The notes: generated by a model from the letters alone, not told the origin. Counted from the stretch's first letter, positions 36,951 to 47,915 are shown. The stretch: DNA of 64,000 nt from Ganoderma boninense (GCA_002900995.3 CM035306.1:2356001-2420000); one strand, 5' to 3'. Program-made: numbers and translations.

Positions 36951-37966
36951 CGAGGCTTCATATACTTTCCATACCAGCCATCTCGGTGGCTCGGTTTAGC
37001 CGCAACCTATAGTAGTTGGATATGTACGCCGGCCATGGCGATAATAAGCTCATGACGCTCTAGTTCACCTTCCCTTCCCCTCCAACGTGTCGGCCAAACA
37101 GCGGAATTCGATGACCAGCTCACAGGAGGACTCACGGTGTCGCCAAGTTTCAGATGCATGACTCCCCTGTGCGGTCCTGGTGCTGCTGCTCTCGTTACTG
37201 CGCAGGGTCCACTCGGTCGGAGATCGGTGGACGGAAGGACCCATGAAAAAAGGTCTGCGCGCGGGGTGTCGGAGGTATTTTCATCTCGCGCTCGTTCCGG
37301 TGTGAAGGCTAATGTGTCGGCGGGTAGACCCAAATCGCCAAAGGGCGTGTCGGGGCCCAGATCTCCGAGCACCACGAAACATGTGTTGGCCACGCAGGCA
37401 GCCTCGTGGAGCGCACGATGAAGTTACTCGACACATTTATCAATTTTTTCTCCATCCCGTCGCAGGATCAGTGGAAACGATAAACTCTCAACGGGCCAAC
37501 GAGCGATGCTTCGCAGCTACATTCAAGGGACACATTGATTAGGACAGGGCTTCCAACGCCTTCGCAGCGATCGTACCTTCCATCTGTTTGGTTCGAGGCA
37601 ACTTCCTCCGGCGGCCCGACGACATCACCTCGCACGGTTCCCCAGCATTTTGATCGACTTTCGAGAGGCGCCGCCCCGCGACCACTCGGTGGGTTCCCGC
37701 GCATATGGCAAGATGAGGGGGCCCCAAGCCTCGCCTAGCAGGTTCTCCCGAGTTGAGCGAGAACGCGGTTGACATGCAATGGATGGATTAGGCCTCCAGT
37801 ACGCCTCGCTCCTGTCAAGTGATGGGCCTTTCTCTTCCGTACATATACCCAGCCTGCTAAGGTCTTTGCTGACACCAAGCCGCTCTCCCGCTCTAGTTCT
37901 CTCCTCCAGGTCGACCCTGCTCCTCCTTTAACTTCTGCCGCCCCGCAACACTTGTACAAATTCGAA
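36951..37966. other. Region between bS21m and the Cys-rich microgene, with a possible broken minus-strand gene
   Basis: Only the minus-strand ORF described separately (37007-37775) shows any coding signal. The rest is CT-rich leader for the plus-strand microgene that begins at 37967. Confidence 0.5.
37007..37775 (-). pseudogene. Possible broken gene, function unknown
   Basis: A 37393-37137 block reads well (HEAACVANTCFVVLGDLG, PFGDLGLPADTLAFTPERAR, PHRGVMHLKLGD, then a GT donor) and a short block ending ELERHELIIAMAGVHIQLL-stop lies further on. Upstream in the same frame, LRSIARWPVESLSFPLILRR is cut by an in-frame TAA just before LHRALHEAAC. No GT-AG pair that would remove it was found. A start at 37775 (MSTAFSLNSGEPARRG) is possible. 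This may be a pseudogene, a misjoined exon set, or chance. Confidence 0.25.
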
Positions 37967-38426
37967 ATGTGCTACAACGTGAGTCTTCCGGCCCGCATCA
38001 GTCGGGCATTGTACCCCATCAAGCGGTTCGGTGTACTGACCCAGTATCGGTGGCGCACACCACTACAGGTCATCGACGGCCGTCTGCACCTCGCCTGCCA
38101 GCACTTCATTCCGATGTCAACTCGTCAGCAAGACTGTCTCCGACAGAACTGCTTGTTCAGCAGGAACCACATGCATCCCGTCGGTGAGCATCTAGATTCC
38201 CGAGTCTTTCCCCCAAAATGCCCTCGAGGCATTGCGTCACATGTCTGTCCAGCGCGTACTGATACAGACACATTTTCTTCTTTTCCCCGCACCCACAGGC
38301 TGCAGGGAGAAGACCTGCTGTCGCATGATGCAGCCACCCCAGCGGAACCCCATCCGGATCAGCGACAGCAAGTGTGCAGACTGCATCATCCGCGGCGACG
38401 GTCGAGGAGTGCTCGGATGCTCCTGA
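37967..38426 (+). CDS. Small cysteine-rich protein, three exons, 84 aa (family member A)
   Basis: Exons 37967-37978, 38069-38183 and 38299-38426 sum to 255 nt (84 codons plus stop), with donors GTGAGT/GTGAGC and acceptors CTACAG/CCACAG. The protein starts MCYNVIDGRLHLACQHFI, continues CLRQNCLFSRNHMHPVGC, REKTCCRMMQPPQRNP, and ends SKCADCIIRGDG...GCS. There is no signal peptide or membrane segment; ten Cys plus His suggest metal binding. C-x4-C-x2-S-x2-H and the MC start recur in the gene at 49994-50540, so the two are paralogues. Similar short MC-starting Cys/His proteins exist in mushrooms and molds, to my knowledge without a known role. Too short for simple ORF callers. Confidence 0.75.
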
Positions 38427-39720
38427 GCCGCCACCGCGCCTACGCGACAGAGGATGCCCTGCCCTCTGTCGACGTCCTTCCATTCTCGTACCCATTCCCA
38501 TCCTCGGCACCGGATCCACATTTACCCACCCACGCCCATGCCCCTACCCCGCCGCCCCCCTCACATCCTCATCGATCTCAATCCGACCATCAACGCGCTG
38601 CTCCGTGACCGCACCTGCACCCATACCGGAAACACGGGTGAGGATGCGATCGGCATACCTATGGCGAAGTACTGTACCGTCGGCGCCGGCGCCGGATAAT
38701 CGTGCGCTAAACCCAACTATGTTGTTGTAGTATCCGACACGGACAATATTGTAGTTCTATCTATTCATCCACCTACGTATCATGCACTTACATACATAGC
38801 TACCCCCTGCACGCACTGCTTGCTTATTATGTATCCATATCTACCAAACGCCTCGCGCCACAATGCCATCGCATGCCCTGCCTTCGAATTCTATGTCCCA
38901 CGGAGTGCAGGTTATACCTGGATCCAGATCCCGCTTTCATGCTCTGCTCGTCCTCATTCAACCATGGCTGTCCACATCGTGCACACGGGAGAAGGCCGTC
39001 GCTTAGGCAGCAGATTTCATCAGGTGAGGCATTTGTCTAGGACACCGGGCTTCTCAGAATTGTCGCTGCGTGTTCATAGGCATGGTCGAAGTTGTAATGT
39101 ACAGCCCCCGCCTCAGGAGCCCCGCTCGCTTAGTTTTGCGAACCCTGAGTCGTCAGGCTGGATCCAGTTGTGGCTACGTCGACAGGGTCCTCCACGGACA
39201 TAGGGGAAACCCTCGCTGTCTCGTCGTCTGCGAAAGGCATGCCTCCATCACGCCACAACACTGTCTGGCAAGACCTGCAGGTGGCCCTGGGGTCGGACGG
39301 CGACAGCGGGAGCCCCTTCAGGCTTCTAGGGATTGATTCACTCACCGTGCAAAGACCCACTGCCCGGGAACGAGCCACGATCGCATTTCATACATCTGCG
39401 ACTTCGCGACATGCGTTGCGCACAGTCTCATAGATTAGCCGGACGGCGCGATCGACCCCACGCCGACGGTGCAAAATGTCGATTCCAGTCGAGTGCTGCA
39501 GCCCGCCACGACTCCACCACCTGCGAGCCCATACGATCGCGAATTTGTATTGCAGATACGGCGGACCGCGCATTCGTGCGTCGTGCATGAGAACGCGTTA
39601 ATGAGAACGCACCCGCGCGCAATCCCCCCGGCCGCCTGCGCGTCCGCCCGCCCGTCCCGCGAACCTTTTCCGGTGCGCGCGGCGACAGGCAGGCGTGGCC
39701 CGGAGCGCACTAGGGATCTT

Positions 39721-39741
39721 CTGGATTCCTGGATTCCTGGA
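39721..39741. repeat. Short direct repeat of CTGGATTC units
   Basis: Three near-identical CTGGATTC copies in a row, too short to say more. Confidence 0.6.
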
Positions 39742-41181
39742 ACGCGCGCGCCGCCAGCGGTACGCGAGTTATCTGCCAGGGAAATCGCCGAGGTGTCCTG
39801 GGATGCGAGGGGCCAGGGTGGGGTGGGACGGGGTCGGGGTCTTTGAATCGTCGAGGATTGGGGAAATCGTGCCCCAGAAGCTAGCACGGCTTCCTTCCCT
39901 GCAAGCCTGACTTCGCTTGTCGGGCGCATTTTTCGAGCGTGGAACCGAGGAGAGACGAGACGGGGACGAGGGGATTCTTCACTTCAGTCGGGTTACGTTG
40001 CGACCTGCGGCGCGCAGGGTCTAGAGGCCACAGTGAACCTTGAGGTGAGACGAGGGCGGACAAGGCTGAGGTTGGCCTCCGCGCTCGGCATCGTCGGGCA
40101 AGCTTCGCCGGCAGCAACGTAAGGGCCATCGAATGGTGCATGTTCACGGCGCGCTGGTGTATTCGTAGCGCGTCTCGCGAGGCTGGTCGGAGGGTGCTCG
40201 GTGGGGCGCCAGGATGGTCGGATGATGCCTCCTCTCTATGAATTGCGGACAGTCCGAGCTCCTGTCAGAAGAGGAAGGATGGCATATGTAGCAGGTGGAA
40301 AAGGGTTAGGAATGGGCAGCGGTAATCGCAAGCGAAGAGAAACGCACGGGTGGATAAAATGAAAATTTTGGGGAATGGTTGTGCTTCATCAGCGGTAAGT
40401 GCCGTCTTAGGCATGAGGGTACCCAGCGGGCAGGGAAGAAGGTTTGGATGGTGGAAGGTTTGGCATTTTGCAGGGTTTGATGAAAGCCTTGCTTGCGGCT
40501 TGCGTTCGGCTAATGGCGGGGAGGGTAAGGAAGATGGGGGAGTGTTTGGAAATCGACGGATGGAAGCAGTATTCAGGGTGAAAATGAAATGGGCCACTTG
40601 TCCGGATGGTTCACGGTAAGGGTGGAGGATAGCATGGAGGTGTTCGGGATTAGTCGAGATGAATTGAAGAGAGAGGGGATATTTGCCAGGGTTGCGGCAG
40701 TCGTGTGCAGTTGCGCGCTGGCCCTGCCCTGTATCGCAGCGTGAGCACGAGGACCAAGTGGGAGAGACTGGGCGAGTGGTAAGTTACTGTGAGGGGTGTC
40801 GGGTACCAGTCTCCAAGGGACTTTGAGGGCGAGGGCCTTGTGTGATGAATGTGTAACGGCAAGGGTCGTTGGCGGCTGTATTGGGACAAGCACAGTGCGA
40901 GTGCTGTTGACACGACGGCAGGCGACGACTGGCCCTGGGCTGGCGCTGCTGGCGAGGGCCGACGCCCGAGGACAAGGCGGCTGGGCAAGGGCGCTCCATG
41001 CCTCGAGGCGTCACACAGGCGTCACACAGGCACGAGCGCGTGACATGTCGCGTCCGTGCTAGGCGCCAGGCAGGCGGCCTTTGTTCTTGGTCGATGCTAG
41101 ACTCGAACCAGTCGAACGGGTCACGTCAAGCGGAGAATGAAAGGAGACGTGTCCCTAACGACTGGTCCAATTGGGCGTGTC

Positions 41182-41248
41182 TTTGGCAGGGCGTCCGTAT
41201 ATGGGGGTCGTGTGAAAACGTACTTAGAAAAATCGCGAGGTGCCTCCC
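41182..41248 (+). repeat. Left arm core of the foldback element
   Basis: Inverted match to 41768-41833, differing by one G in a run of Gs. Confidence 0.85.
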
Positions 41249-41767
41249 CAGAGAAATACGGCACAGAGTGAGTGTATTGCATTGAAGCCAGTGAAATTAT
41301 GTTGAAAGTGCTCATTTACATGTGTACTCTATGCTCTAACAAGAATTTTGCTCAAAAGCTTGCAAAGCCCACATATTCTCGCCGTCGCACTCGACGAGGC
41401 TCAACTTGGCTTCGCGGTAAGCGCTCTATGGGCCCGCGAGCGCTTAACTCCGCCCAGGAGCCTCGAAAACATATGTTTTCGCCTTGCGAGGGCACAAACA
41501 CTCATCTGAGGCCACGATGTTGTATACATATCGATTTTATGACTCATATTTAATAGTTGGTGCCAATTGAAGTGCGTATTTGTACAGTCCCAGCAATACA
41601 CAACAGTGGAATAGTGATCAAGTCCTCGAAAACAGCCATTCCACTTTATCCGGGGATCAAATGAGCCGGATTCTTATAGAGGCAAGGATGAACAACTTAC
41701 TCAAGAACTACCATCATAGTTATATGGGTGAAAACGAGAGACTCCAGCTGCCTGTTGCATTTCTCCA

Positions 41768-41833
41768 GGGAGGCACCTCGCGATTTTTCTAAGTACGTTT
41801 TCACACGACCCCATATACGGACGCCCTGCCAAA
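41768..41833 (-). repeat. Right arm core of the foldback element
   Basis: Reverse complement of the left arm core. Confidence 0.85.
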
Positions 41834-42147
41834 CGCACGCCCAAATGGACCAGCCGTTCGGGTACCCCGTCCTGTGCGGAGTCTGAACCCGAACGGCTGG
41901 ATCGAGCCTAGGTCGATGCATATGTACGTTGTTGTTCATTGTTCTTGTCCTCTGGGCCTTGTCCCGCTGATGTTGGAGGATCGACCGATCGTCCCGTTGC
42001 CATGGCTCCTCAATGGCCTTCAGCTTCGGGTGCACATAAGTACTTAGTCCGGTGCCGTAGCATGCCGTGCGGAGACATCGCTATATCATCCTCCACTCGA
42101 CTTGGTCCATCCACCCTTACACTCCGCCCATCCCCCTCCCCGCAACC

Positions 42148-44283
42148 ATGGCAGACTGGATCTCTGCCATTGCCAGCGCTGCAGTCGCCTTCGTCGAGTC
42201 CTCCTCACACTCCCTCCCTCACCCTGAACCAGAACCAGAACAAGAACAAGAACCAGAACTGCTACCCGAACAGCCTCAACCACACCAGAAACCTCAACAA
42301 CAAACCAGGACCGCCATTCAAATTCCACGATTAGCCCCACCTAGGGTCCCCGTATATCGCCTGTGCCATCACAACCTCCTCAGATATGTCCGCGCTGCTG
42401 TTCTTCCCGAGATGTCCCTCGACCCCGCCGCACCTCCTCTCCCTCCCCCGGACAACAAAAGCCTCAAAAATCCCGTTTTCGAACAGCACGAGCTTTACAG
42501 ACACCTTGACGTCATGAATCCAATCAATGACTTCCAGGACTTCGCCACAGCCTGTAAGCTCTCTCTCTTCGTCCACTTCAGTCACCCCACAATTCATCCT
42601 TAATTTCGCACCGTGGCTCTTGCCCCAGTTGCAAATGCAAACATCCCGTCAACCGCCGTCGGTGATTCGGACGTCGATGTCCTCCGCAACGGCCGCTTTA
42701 CCGTTCCTGCACCTGGATACCCGATCCCTCAGCTACTCACTGGCAATGTCACCACTCTCCCCGAGTACGTCTATATATACGATATCTTCCATGCGCAATT
42801 TCTGATTGACCCACTAGGATCGTTGACTGGGTTCGCCATTATCCACTCACGACCGCCCGTCGTATCATGCACTTGTTGTATCCCTCCACGCTCAGTTACA
42901 AGATGCAACATCTGGGCACCCCCATGGACCGAGACAAGGGGATCATGGAATGCTTCAAGTGGGCCCCAGACGAGAATGAGATCATGGAGGCCGACGACCT
43001 TTACCGGGAGTCGGTCATGTTCTTCGTGCAACCACCTTGGATGCTCTCGTCCAAAGACATGGACGTCTTCGTCTGCACCAATAAGGTGAGCGTCATGTCC
43101 CGTCTTTGCCTTGAAGGAATCATATTGAGAGGTGTTGTCAAGTTCCCGAATCCATGGGCGAAGAACCGGATCCGCATGCAGGGTCATGAACGGCTATGGT
43201 CGAAGGTATATGACGGTTGCATTCAGAACCACTCACACTTCTTCGTCATTACGACATATCGGGAGTGGGTATTCGGCGCTTTCTCCAAAGGTCGGCCTTG
43301 CGATTTTTCCTGCCGAGACCTGTTGGCTCACATCGTGGTTCACAGAACACAGCCAGGCATGGACGTCTGACATCATGCCTTTCGACACCCAGGACCCCGA
43401 TCCCACCATTATGGAATACCTCGTCTACTGGCTAGCTTCAGCGACCGCGTCGGAAGAGAAACTCGTCGACCCCTGGATCATCCCCAAGGTCAGTTCCGAA
43501 GAAGAGAATGCCAGCCTCCTTTATCCCTCGACCCTACGGTCCATCTGCACCGGGAAGGACGGGCGGGTCGATCGCACTGCCCTCGAGTGGCTCGTGCGCT
43601 ACCCATAGCTGTGTTTCGCTTTCCCGTTGACTTCCGCCATTCGTCCTTCCCACCTTTGTGGGTAAGACTCACCGCCCTGTCGAGGAATCTTGCTGACGAG
43701 GGCCTGTTTGCGCAGATCTACGAGCCGATCTTTATCGACTCCGATGAAGATGACGAAATGGATGATGACCCCAACACGAGCCTTCCAGTCGCGCCCTCCG
43801 TGTCCGTCGCATGGTCTGCACACAGCAGCGGTAAGCGTCTCATATACAGCATCACCGTTTCATCGCTGATTCGCCATGTCAACGCTCCTGCACACTCCTC
43901 TCCTCGCTTTTGCTTTTGTACGAACAGCGCGATCGCATGACCCCTCTATGCAGGATTCAGACGATGAATCCACCGAGACGGTCATGGACGTCCGCGAGGA
44001 CGGCGACACTGAGGTCCCGAGGAGGAAGGCGAAACGCTTCCGGCACGGGCTCGTGCCCTCGCAAATCGATGACTGGAAGAAGTCGGTGGCCACTCAGCAG
44101 CCCGTGGCGCAGGGCGGCTGGTGGCAGCAGCAGGCGGGCACGCCGTCCATCGCGTCGAGCGCGTCTTCGGTGTCGACCGTGCGAGACTACGCGAACCAGA
44201 CCAAGACCGGTGGAACATATCTCATTGGGGGGCCGGGGCCGTTGGGCGATGGGCAGCCGATGAACCCGAGGGTTGCTGCTTGA
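42148..44283 (+). CDS. Conserved-looking basidiomycete protein of unknown function
   Basis: Starts MADWISAIASAAVAFVESSS, then a Glu/Gln/Pro-rich stretch (PEPEPEQEQEPELLPEQ) and VPVYRLCHHNLLRYVRAAVL. The central region is conserved in style: ANANIPSTAVGDSDVDVLRN, EIVDWVRHYPLTTARRIMHL, FPNPWAKNRIRMQGHERLW, SKVYD then CIQNHSHFFVITTYREWVFG and AFSKG. The C-terminal third is acidic (IDSDEDDEMDDD, DSDDESTETVMDV) with a basic patch (PRRKAKRFRHG) and Gly/Gln/Ser-rich end. About 540 residues, at least eight exons. I recall similar proteins as uncharacterised hypotheticals in mushrooms; no enzymatic motif is visible. The acidic/basic tail suggests a nuclear role but that is a guess. Confidence 0.8.
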
Positions 44284-45003
44284 ACGCTTGAACACTTGAA
44301 CTTCGCATGGGGAACGAGAGAGTCAGGAATCGGGATGGAACAATAAGGTTTGGAAATTGTGGACGCTTTTGTGTCTGCTGACGATCATCATGCTGTGGAC
44401 GTTGTGCTATCAGATCCTGCTTTGTAGTGCTGTGAATTGGCTTAGCCTATTGCTCGTCATGTATTGTATCCGGAGCGTCGTTATTGGCACCGTCCAGTGC
44501 TATGTCGTGAATTGCTGTCTCAGGGTTGATAACCATGCGCGGGTGTTGGGCCGATTGCAAAAGGTTTCCCGAACCGTAAAGGACCGTGTTCCGGATGGCT
44601 CCTAATCAGACTCATTCTAAGTATACTAGCTAGATGACTGATTGAATGTAGTCCACATTTCCTCGCTTCTCTTCACCCCTTGACTGCGAAATTGACGGTC
44701 CGAGGTCCGGAGAGTCTCGCGCAACGGGCCGGAATGGCAATACGCTTCGCGGGCGTCTACGCGTGGATATACCGTGACGGGGCTGCACGCTGACCGTGAC
44801 AGGACGCGTGTTTCCAACCACCATCGGCCTGTCTTGTTTTCGCGAGGTGCGTCGAGATCGACCGTTGCCGTGCTCAGCAAACGGCCGACGCAAGGAATGC
44901 AGTGCACAGAGACAGCGCAGGAATGGGCGCAACCAGCATCGCGACGCCAGCATCTTCGCAGTGGCTCTTTCCCCTCTCCGCATTGCACAATTCCCCTAGC
45001 CGT
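44284..45003. other. Intergenic region
   Basis: 3' flank of the unknown protein and promoter of the cyclin. No coding signal or repeat recognised. Confidence 0.6.
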
Positions 45004-46378
45004 ATGACATCCGACATACCCCTCGAAAGGGAGCTCTATGACCGCAGCCGAGGCGTCGAGTTTTTGTATCGACTCGGGGTTTCCCTTGGATTGTGAGTCT
45101 CTTTTCTTTTCTGATGAACGTGAGAAACCACCACTAAGAATAGGTCATTGCAGGCCCTCTTCCGCCATGTTTACCGCGGCGACCTGGTTCCATCGCTTTT
45201 ATATGCGCTATTCGATGGAAGACTACCATAGACAGGTGTCCATCTTGCCCACAATTCGGGCAAGGTCATGTCTGATCTCAAGTATAGGATGTCGCTGCGT
45301 CATGTATCTTCCTCGCCACCAAGACCGAGGAGTGTGGCCGCAAGCTGCGTGATGTCGCCAAAGTGTTCTGTTCCAAGGTCTCCAAGATGGATATCAACCA
45401 GATTCCTGACGATAGCAAGGCAAGTCTGCTTCGACATCACCTACAGTCCCCCATCTCATCTGGCACAATCTCCAGGAGGTAGAGGAATGTCAAACAAGCA
45501 TCTTGCTTACGGAGGAGGTTCTCTTAGAAGGCCTGTGCTTCGATTTCGTGGTCGATAACCCTCATTCGGAGCTTGTAGACCTGTATGAAGCCCACCCGAA
45601 CAACAACCCGCAGATCGAGGAATGCGCCTGGTCCATCGCTAACGATTCGTAAGTCCGAAATGAACCTCCATGACGGAAGGACTCACACGTTTTCCAATCT
45701 CCGTTCGCAGATATCGAACACCACTCTGTATCCTCTACCCGCCCAAAGTCATTGCCGCGGCATGCTATGTTCTTGCCGAACATGCTATCGAGGGGCCACA
45801 ACACTCACCACTGGACGCCCGCATCGCCTCCCCAGCGCCGTCTGCGTCTTTGCCGACTCCACCGTCCCATAAGGCCCAGTCAACAGGGTTTTCGCGCCAT
45901 GCCGTCGAATTCTTTGGGTTTAACGAAGTGGAGCTCGCCAATGTAGCGGGTGGGTCGAGGTTTGCCCTGTAGCCTGCTCGTTAATGAATGCACTCCCTCG
46001 GTCAGATACGCTGAGTATTCTGCTCGAGTACTACGGCGCGCAGGATCTTCAAGGATCGAGCGAATTTCTCACCGCTCTTGCGTCTGTGAGTTCCTGATGC
46101 CCCTGCATCGTCGCTGCATTTTGTTTGGTGCTCACAGCGCCGTGCCCTTGTCCCATCAGATCCCCCCGCCCCAGAGCGGTGCGTCCCACAGGCCAAAGAT
46201 CTACAGGCCCTTCGTCCAAGTCGCCGCAGGCACCCTCCAGCCTACCGCAAGCAACACCACCCCCGAGCACGCTATCAGCCAGGTCGGCACGCCGACCCAG
46301 CCCGGGGGAAGTACTCCGGGGAAATTCGCCGCGGGCGGATGGAAGCCGGTCACGGAGGTTGCTCAAGATGGGCAGTAA
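45004..46378 (+). CDS. Cyclin K / Ctk2-like transcription cyclin
   Basis: Regulatory partner of a kinase that phosphorylates the RNA polymerase II tail (CDK12/Ctk1 or CDK9 type). MTSDIPLERELYDRSRGVEF starts it; the first cyclin fold reads FLYRLGVSLGLPSSAMFTA, ATWFHRFYMRYSMEDYHRQ, DVAATCIFLATKTEECGRKL and RDVAKVF. The second fold includes ILLTEEVLLEGLCFDFVVDN, NPQIEECAWSIANDS and YPPKVIAAACYVLAEHAIEG, then EFFGFNEVELANVA. The C-terminal tail is Pro/Ser/Thr/Gln-rich and ends TEVAQDGQ-stop. About 330 residues. Cyclin C, K and T are close; the EECGRKLRDVAK block favours K/T over C. Confidence 0.9.
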
Positions 46379-46802
46379 CGACCCAAATCGCCGTCCTCCG
46401 ACTTCCATCGACACCCCTCGCCTCGTCTGATGGTCACAGGAAGGAAGAGCCGCGCCAAGCTGCTGGTCGCCGATATCATCACATATTCTCGTACATCGTG
46501 ACTCGGAGTGCTGTTGTGGCATGTCCAGCGTCATGAGTCTCATCGCATCGTCGTAATGGTCTGGAGAAGCTCTCGTAGAAGCTGTCGTATCGTATGCGCT
46601 GATCATTCCTGCTATCGTGCTGCTGAAAGAAGCTGTATCATATCCAATTATTGTACAGTACTTAGATCTACCTCGGTTGCATGCGCAGCCCTGTGCGAGT
46701 GTCCCTAGAATGTGACCGTGATGTCCCCCGAGCGGCGCTCCATGGAAAAGAAGACAGAAGGCGTTGAGCAGCCATGTCCTTCTCGTGCCGTGGGAGAGAA
46801 GA
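46379..46802. other. Intergenic region between convergent genes
   Basis: 3' flanks of the cyclin (+) and POP4 (-). No coding signal. Confidence 0.6.
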
Positions 46803-47915
46803 TCACAGTTCTATTGTCTCCTTATGTTTGAACTTCCGACCCGCGCGCTCAGCGGCGCGGTAACAGAAGTGATTTCCGTAGAGCTCAAATTCGATATGGG
46901 GCATGTCGAGGATCGTCTTCGCGTCGCCTGCGTCTGTGTCTGCTGACGAGCCCGGGGGCGACGCAGAAGATGCAGATACGGCGTAGAGTGGAACGGCGAA
47001 CACAAAGATGCTGTTGAGCTTCGGCAACACTGTACATCGAGGAAGCGGGTCGCGCAGCGTTATTAGTCAAGCATGACGGCACGATATGATCGAGACGAGG
47101 AGACGGCGAACTTTTTTGCTCGTCTTTCCGGGTGATCACCTTGAATGAGTTTTCCGTTTCGTGCACGACTATCCCAGAAAGTCCGACGAGGCACGGATTC
47201 TTGCTTTGCCGCACTAACACAACAGATTGAAGAACGAGTGAGAGGAATATCATAATGCGATAAGTCGGAGCGAAGGTTAATTGCGTGCACACCTGTCACG
47301 ATCGCACCATGGAAATCGGCCTTGATGAGTTTGGTATGCATTCCCGCTGTACCCGGCATAGCCGAAGCAGGGTCCGCGCTTGGTGTCGCGGGTTGCGGTA
47401 CGAGTGAGAGCAGCTCCGACATGTAGCCAAGCCAAAGCATGTGCAATGGAACGAATAGTGCGAACCTGTGGCCCGAATAGAAGTCAGTGCCGCACTCCCA
47501 CGTATGTGTCCGACCGCGCGCACTTGGCCTCCTCTTTCCGCAACTTCCATATGCCTCGCTTCCTGCTCTCCTTCTTGCTGACGACCCCCGCGGCCTTGCG
47601 CGCACGCTCGGCTGTGCGTCTTGCTCGCTTCTGCTCGCGCTCCTTCTTTGCCTTGCTATCGCGCGCAGGGTTCTCGAGGAGGATCTGGCGCCCCTGGACG
47701 CGACTCGCGTATGCCTGTGCAGGATCAGAGGACCTGGTGACGCTGCTCTTGACGTAATCAGGGATGAACGGCGTCGTTGTATCGAGCTTGAGGCGTTCAT
47801 GCTGGCTCTGCGGTGAGAGAGAAGCACGAATGTGAATGGCGATGAGACTGACGTTGATGAGCGGGAGCGGGGCGTAGATGTCCCTGTGGCCGCTATCGGC
47901 TGCGCGGTAAGACAT
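46803..47915 (-). CDS. POP4: RNase P/MRP protein subunit Pop4 (Rpp29)
   Basis: RNA-binding subunit of RNase P (tRNA 5' processing) and RNase MRP (rRNA processing), nucleolar. Starts MSYRAADSGHRDIYAPLPLIN. A 45-nt intron then leads to SQHERLKLDTTTPFIPDYVK. The basic middle (DSKAKKEREQKRARRTAERA) is typical. The Rpp29/UPF0086 beta-barrel begins MHTKLIKADFHGAIVTV joining RQSKNPCLVGLSGIVVHETE, NSFKVITRKDEQK, VLPKLNSIFVFAVPLY, and ends IEFELYGNHFCYRAAERAGR, KFKHKETIEL-stop. An insert SASSASPPGSSADTDAGDAK interrupts the last strands. About 260 residues. The ATG at 48065 is in frame but would add a Pro-rich unconserved leader, so 47915 is preferred. Confidence 0.94.

Larger units (their letters stand above)
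41108..41900. mobile_element. Foldback / MITE-like inverted-repeat element
   Basis: Two arms face each other about 500 bp apart. The core arm 41182-41248 (67 bp) is repeated inverted at 41768-41833 with a single-base indel as the only difference seen. Similarity then fades outward, through GGTCCA and CGTT-GGG blocks, to 41108 and 41900 and partly into the flanks. There is no ORF for a transposase inside. Each arm tip is itself a hairpin: 41850-41863 against 41887-41900 is a perfect 14-bp inverted repeat, and 41108-41127 against 41146-41165 is imperfect. This is the layout of a non-autonomous foldback DNA transposon. A clear target-site duplication was not found. Confidence 0.6.
38427..42147. 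other. Gene-poor island of about 3.7 kb
   Basis: No convincing gene on either strand; open frames here are short or low-complexity. It holds a short tandem (39721-39741) and a foldback inverted-repeat element (41108-41900), listed separately. Confidence 0.6.

Noticed and set aside
38526..38699. Mating-pheromone precursor (short ORF ending CTVGAGAG)
   Set aside because: Pheromones end in a four-residue CAAX; here seven residues follow the Cys.
39435..39929. 164-codon minus-strand ORF in the gene-poor island
   Set aside because: Low-complexity Arg/Ser/Gly composition, no splice or start support.
41090..41175. A tRNA gene
   Set aside because: A- and B-box-like motifs and part of a T-arm are present, but no acceptor stem or anticodon arm folds.
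40998..41285. Two ORFs (here and at 41697-42035, minus) encoding similar peptides with W-WAC-WQGVRIWG
   Set aside because: The similarity is fully explained by the DNA inverted repeat; not a protein family.
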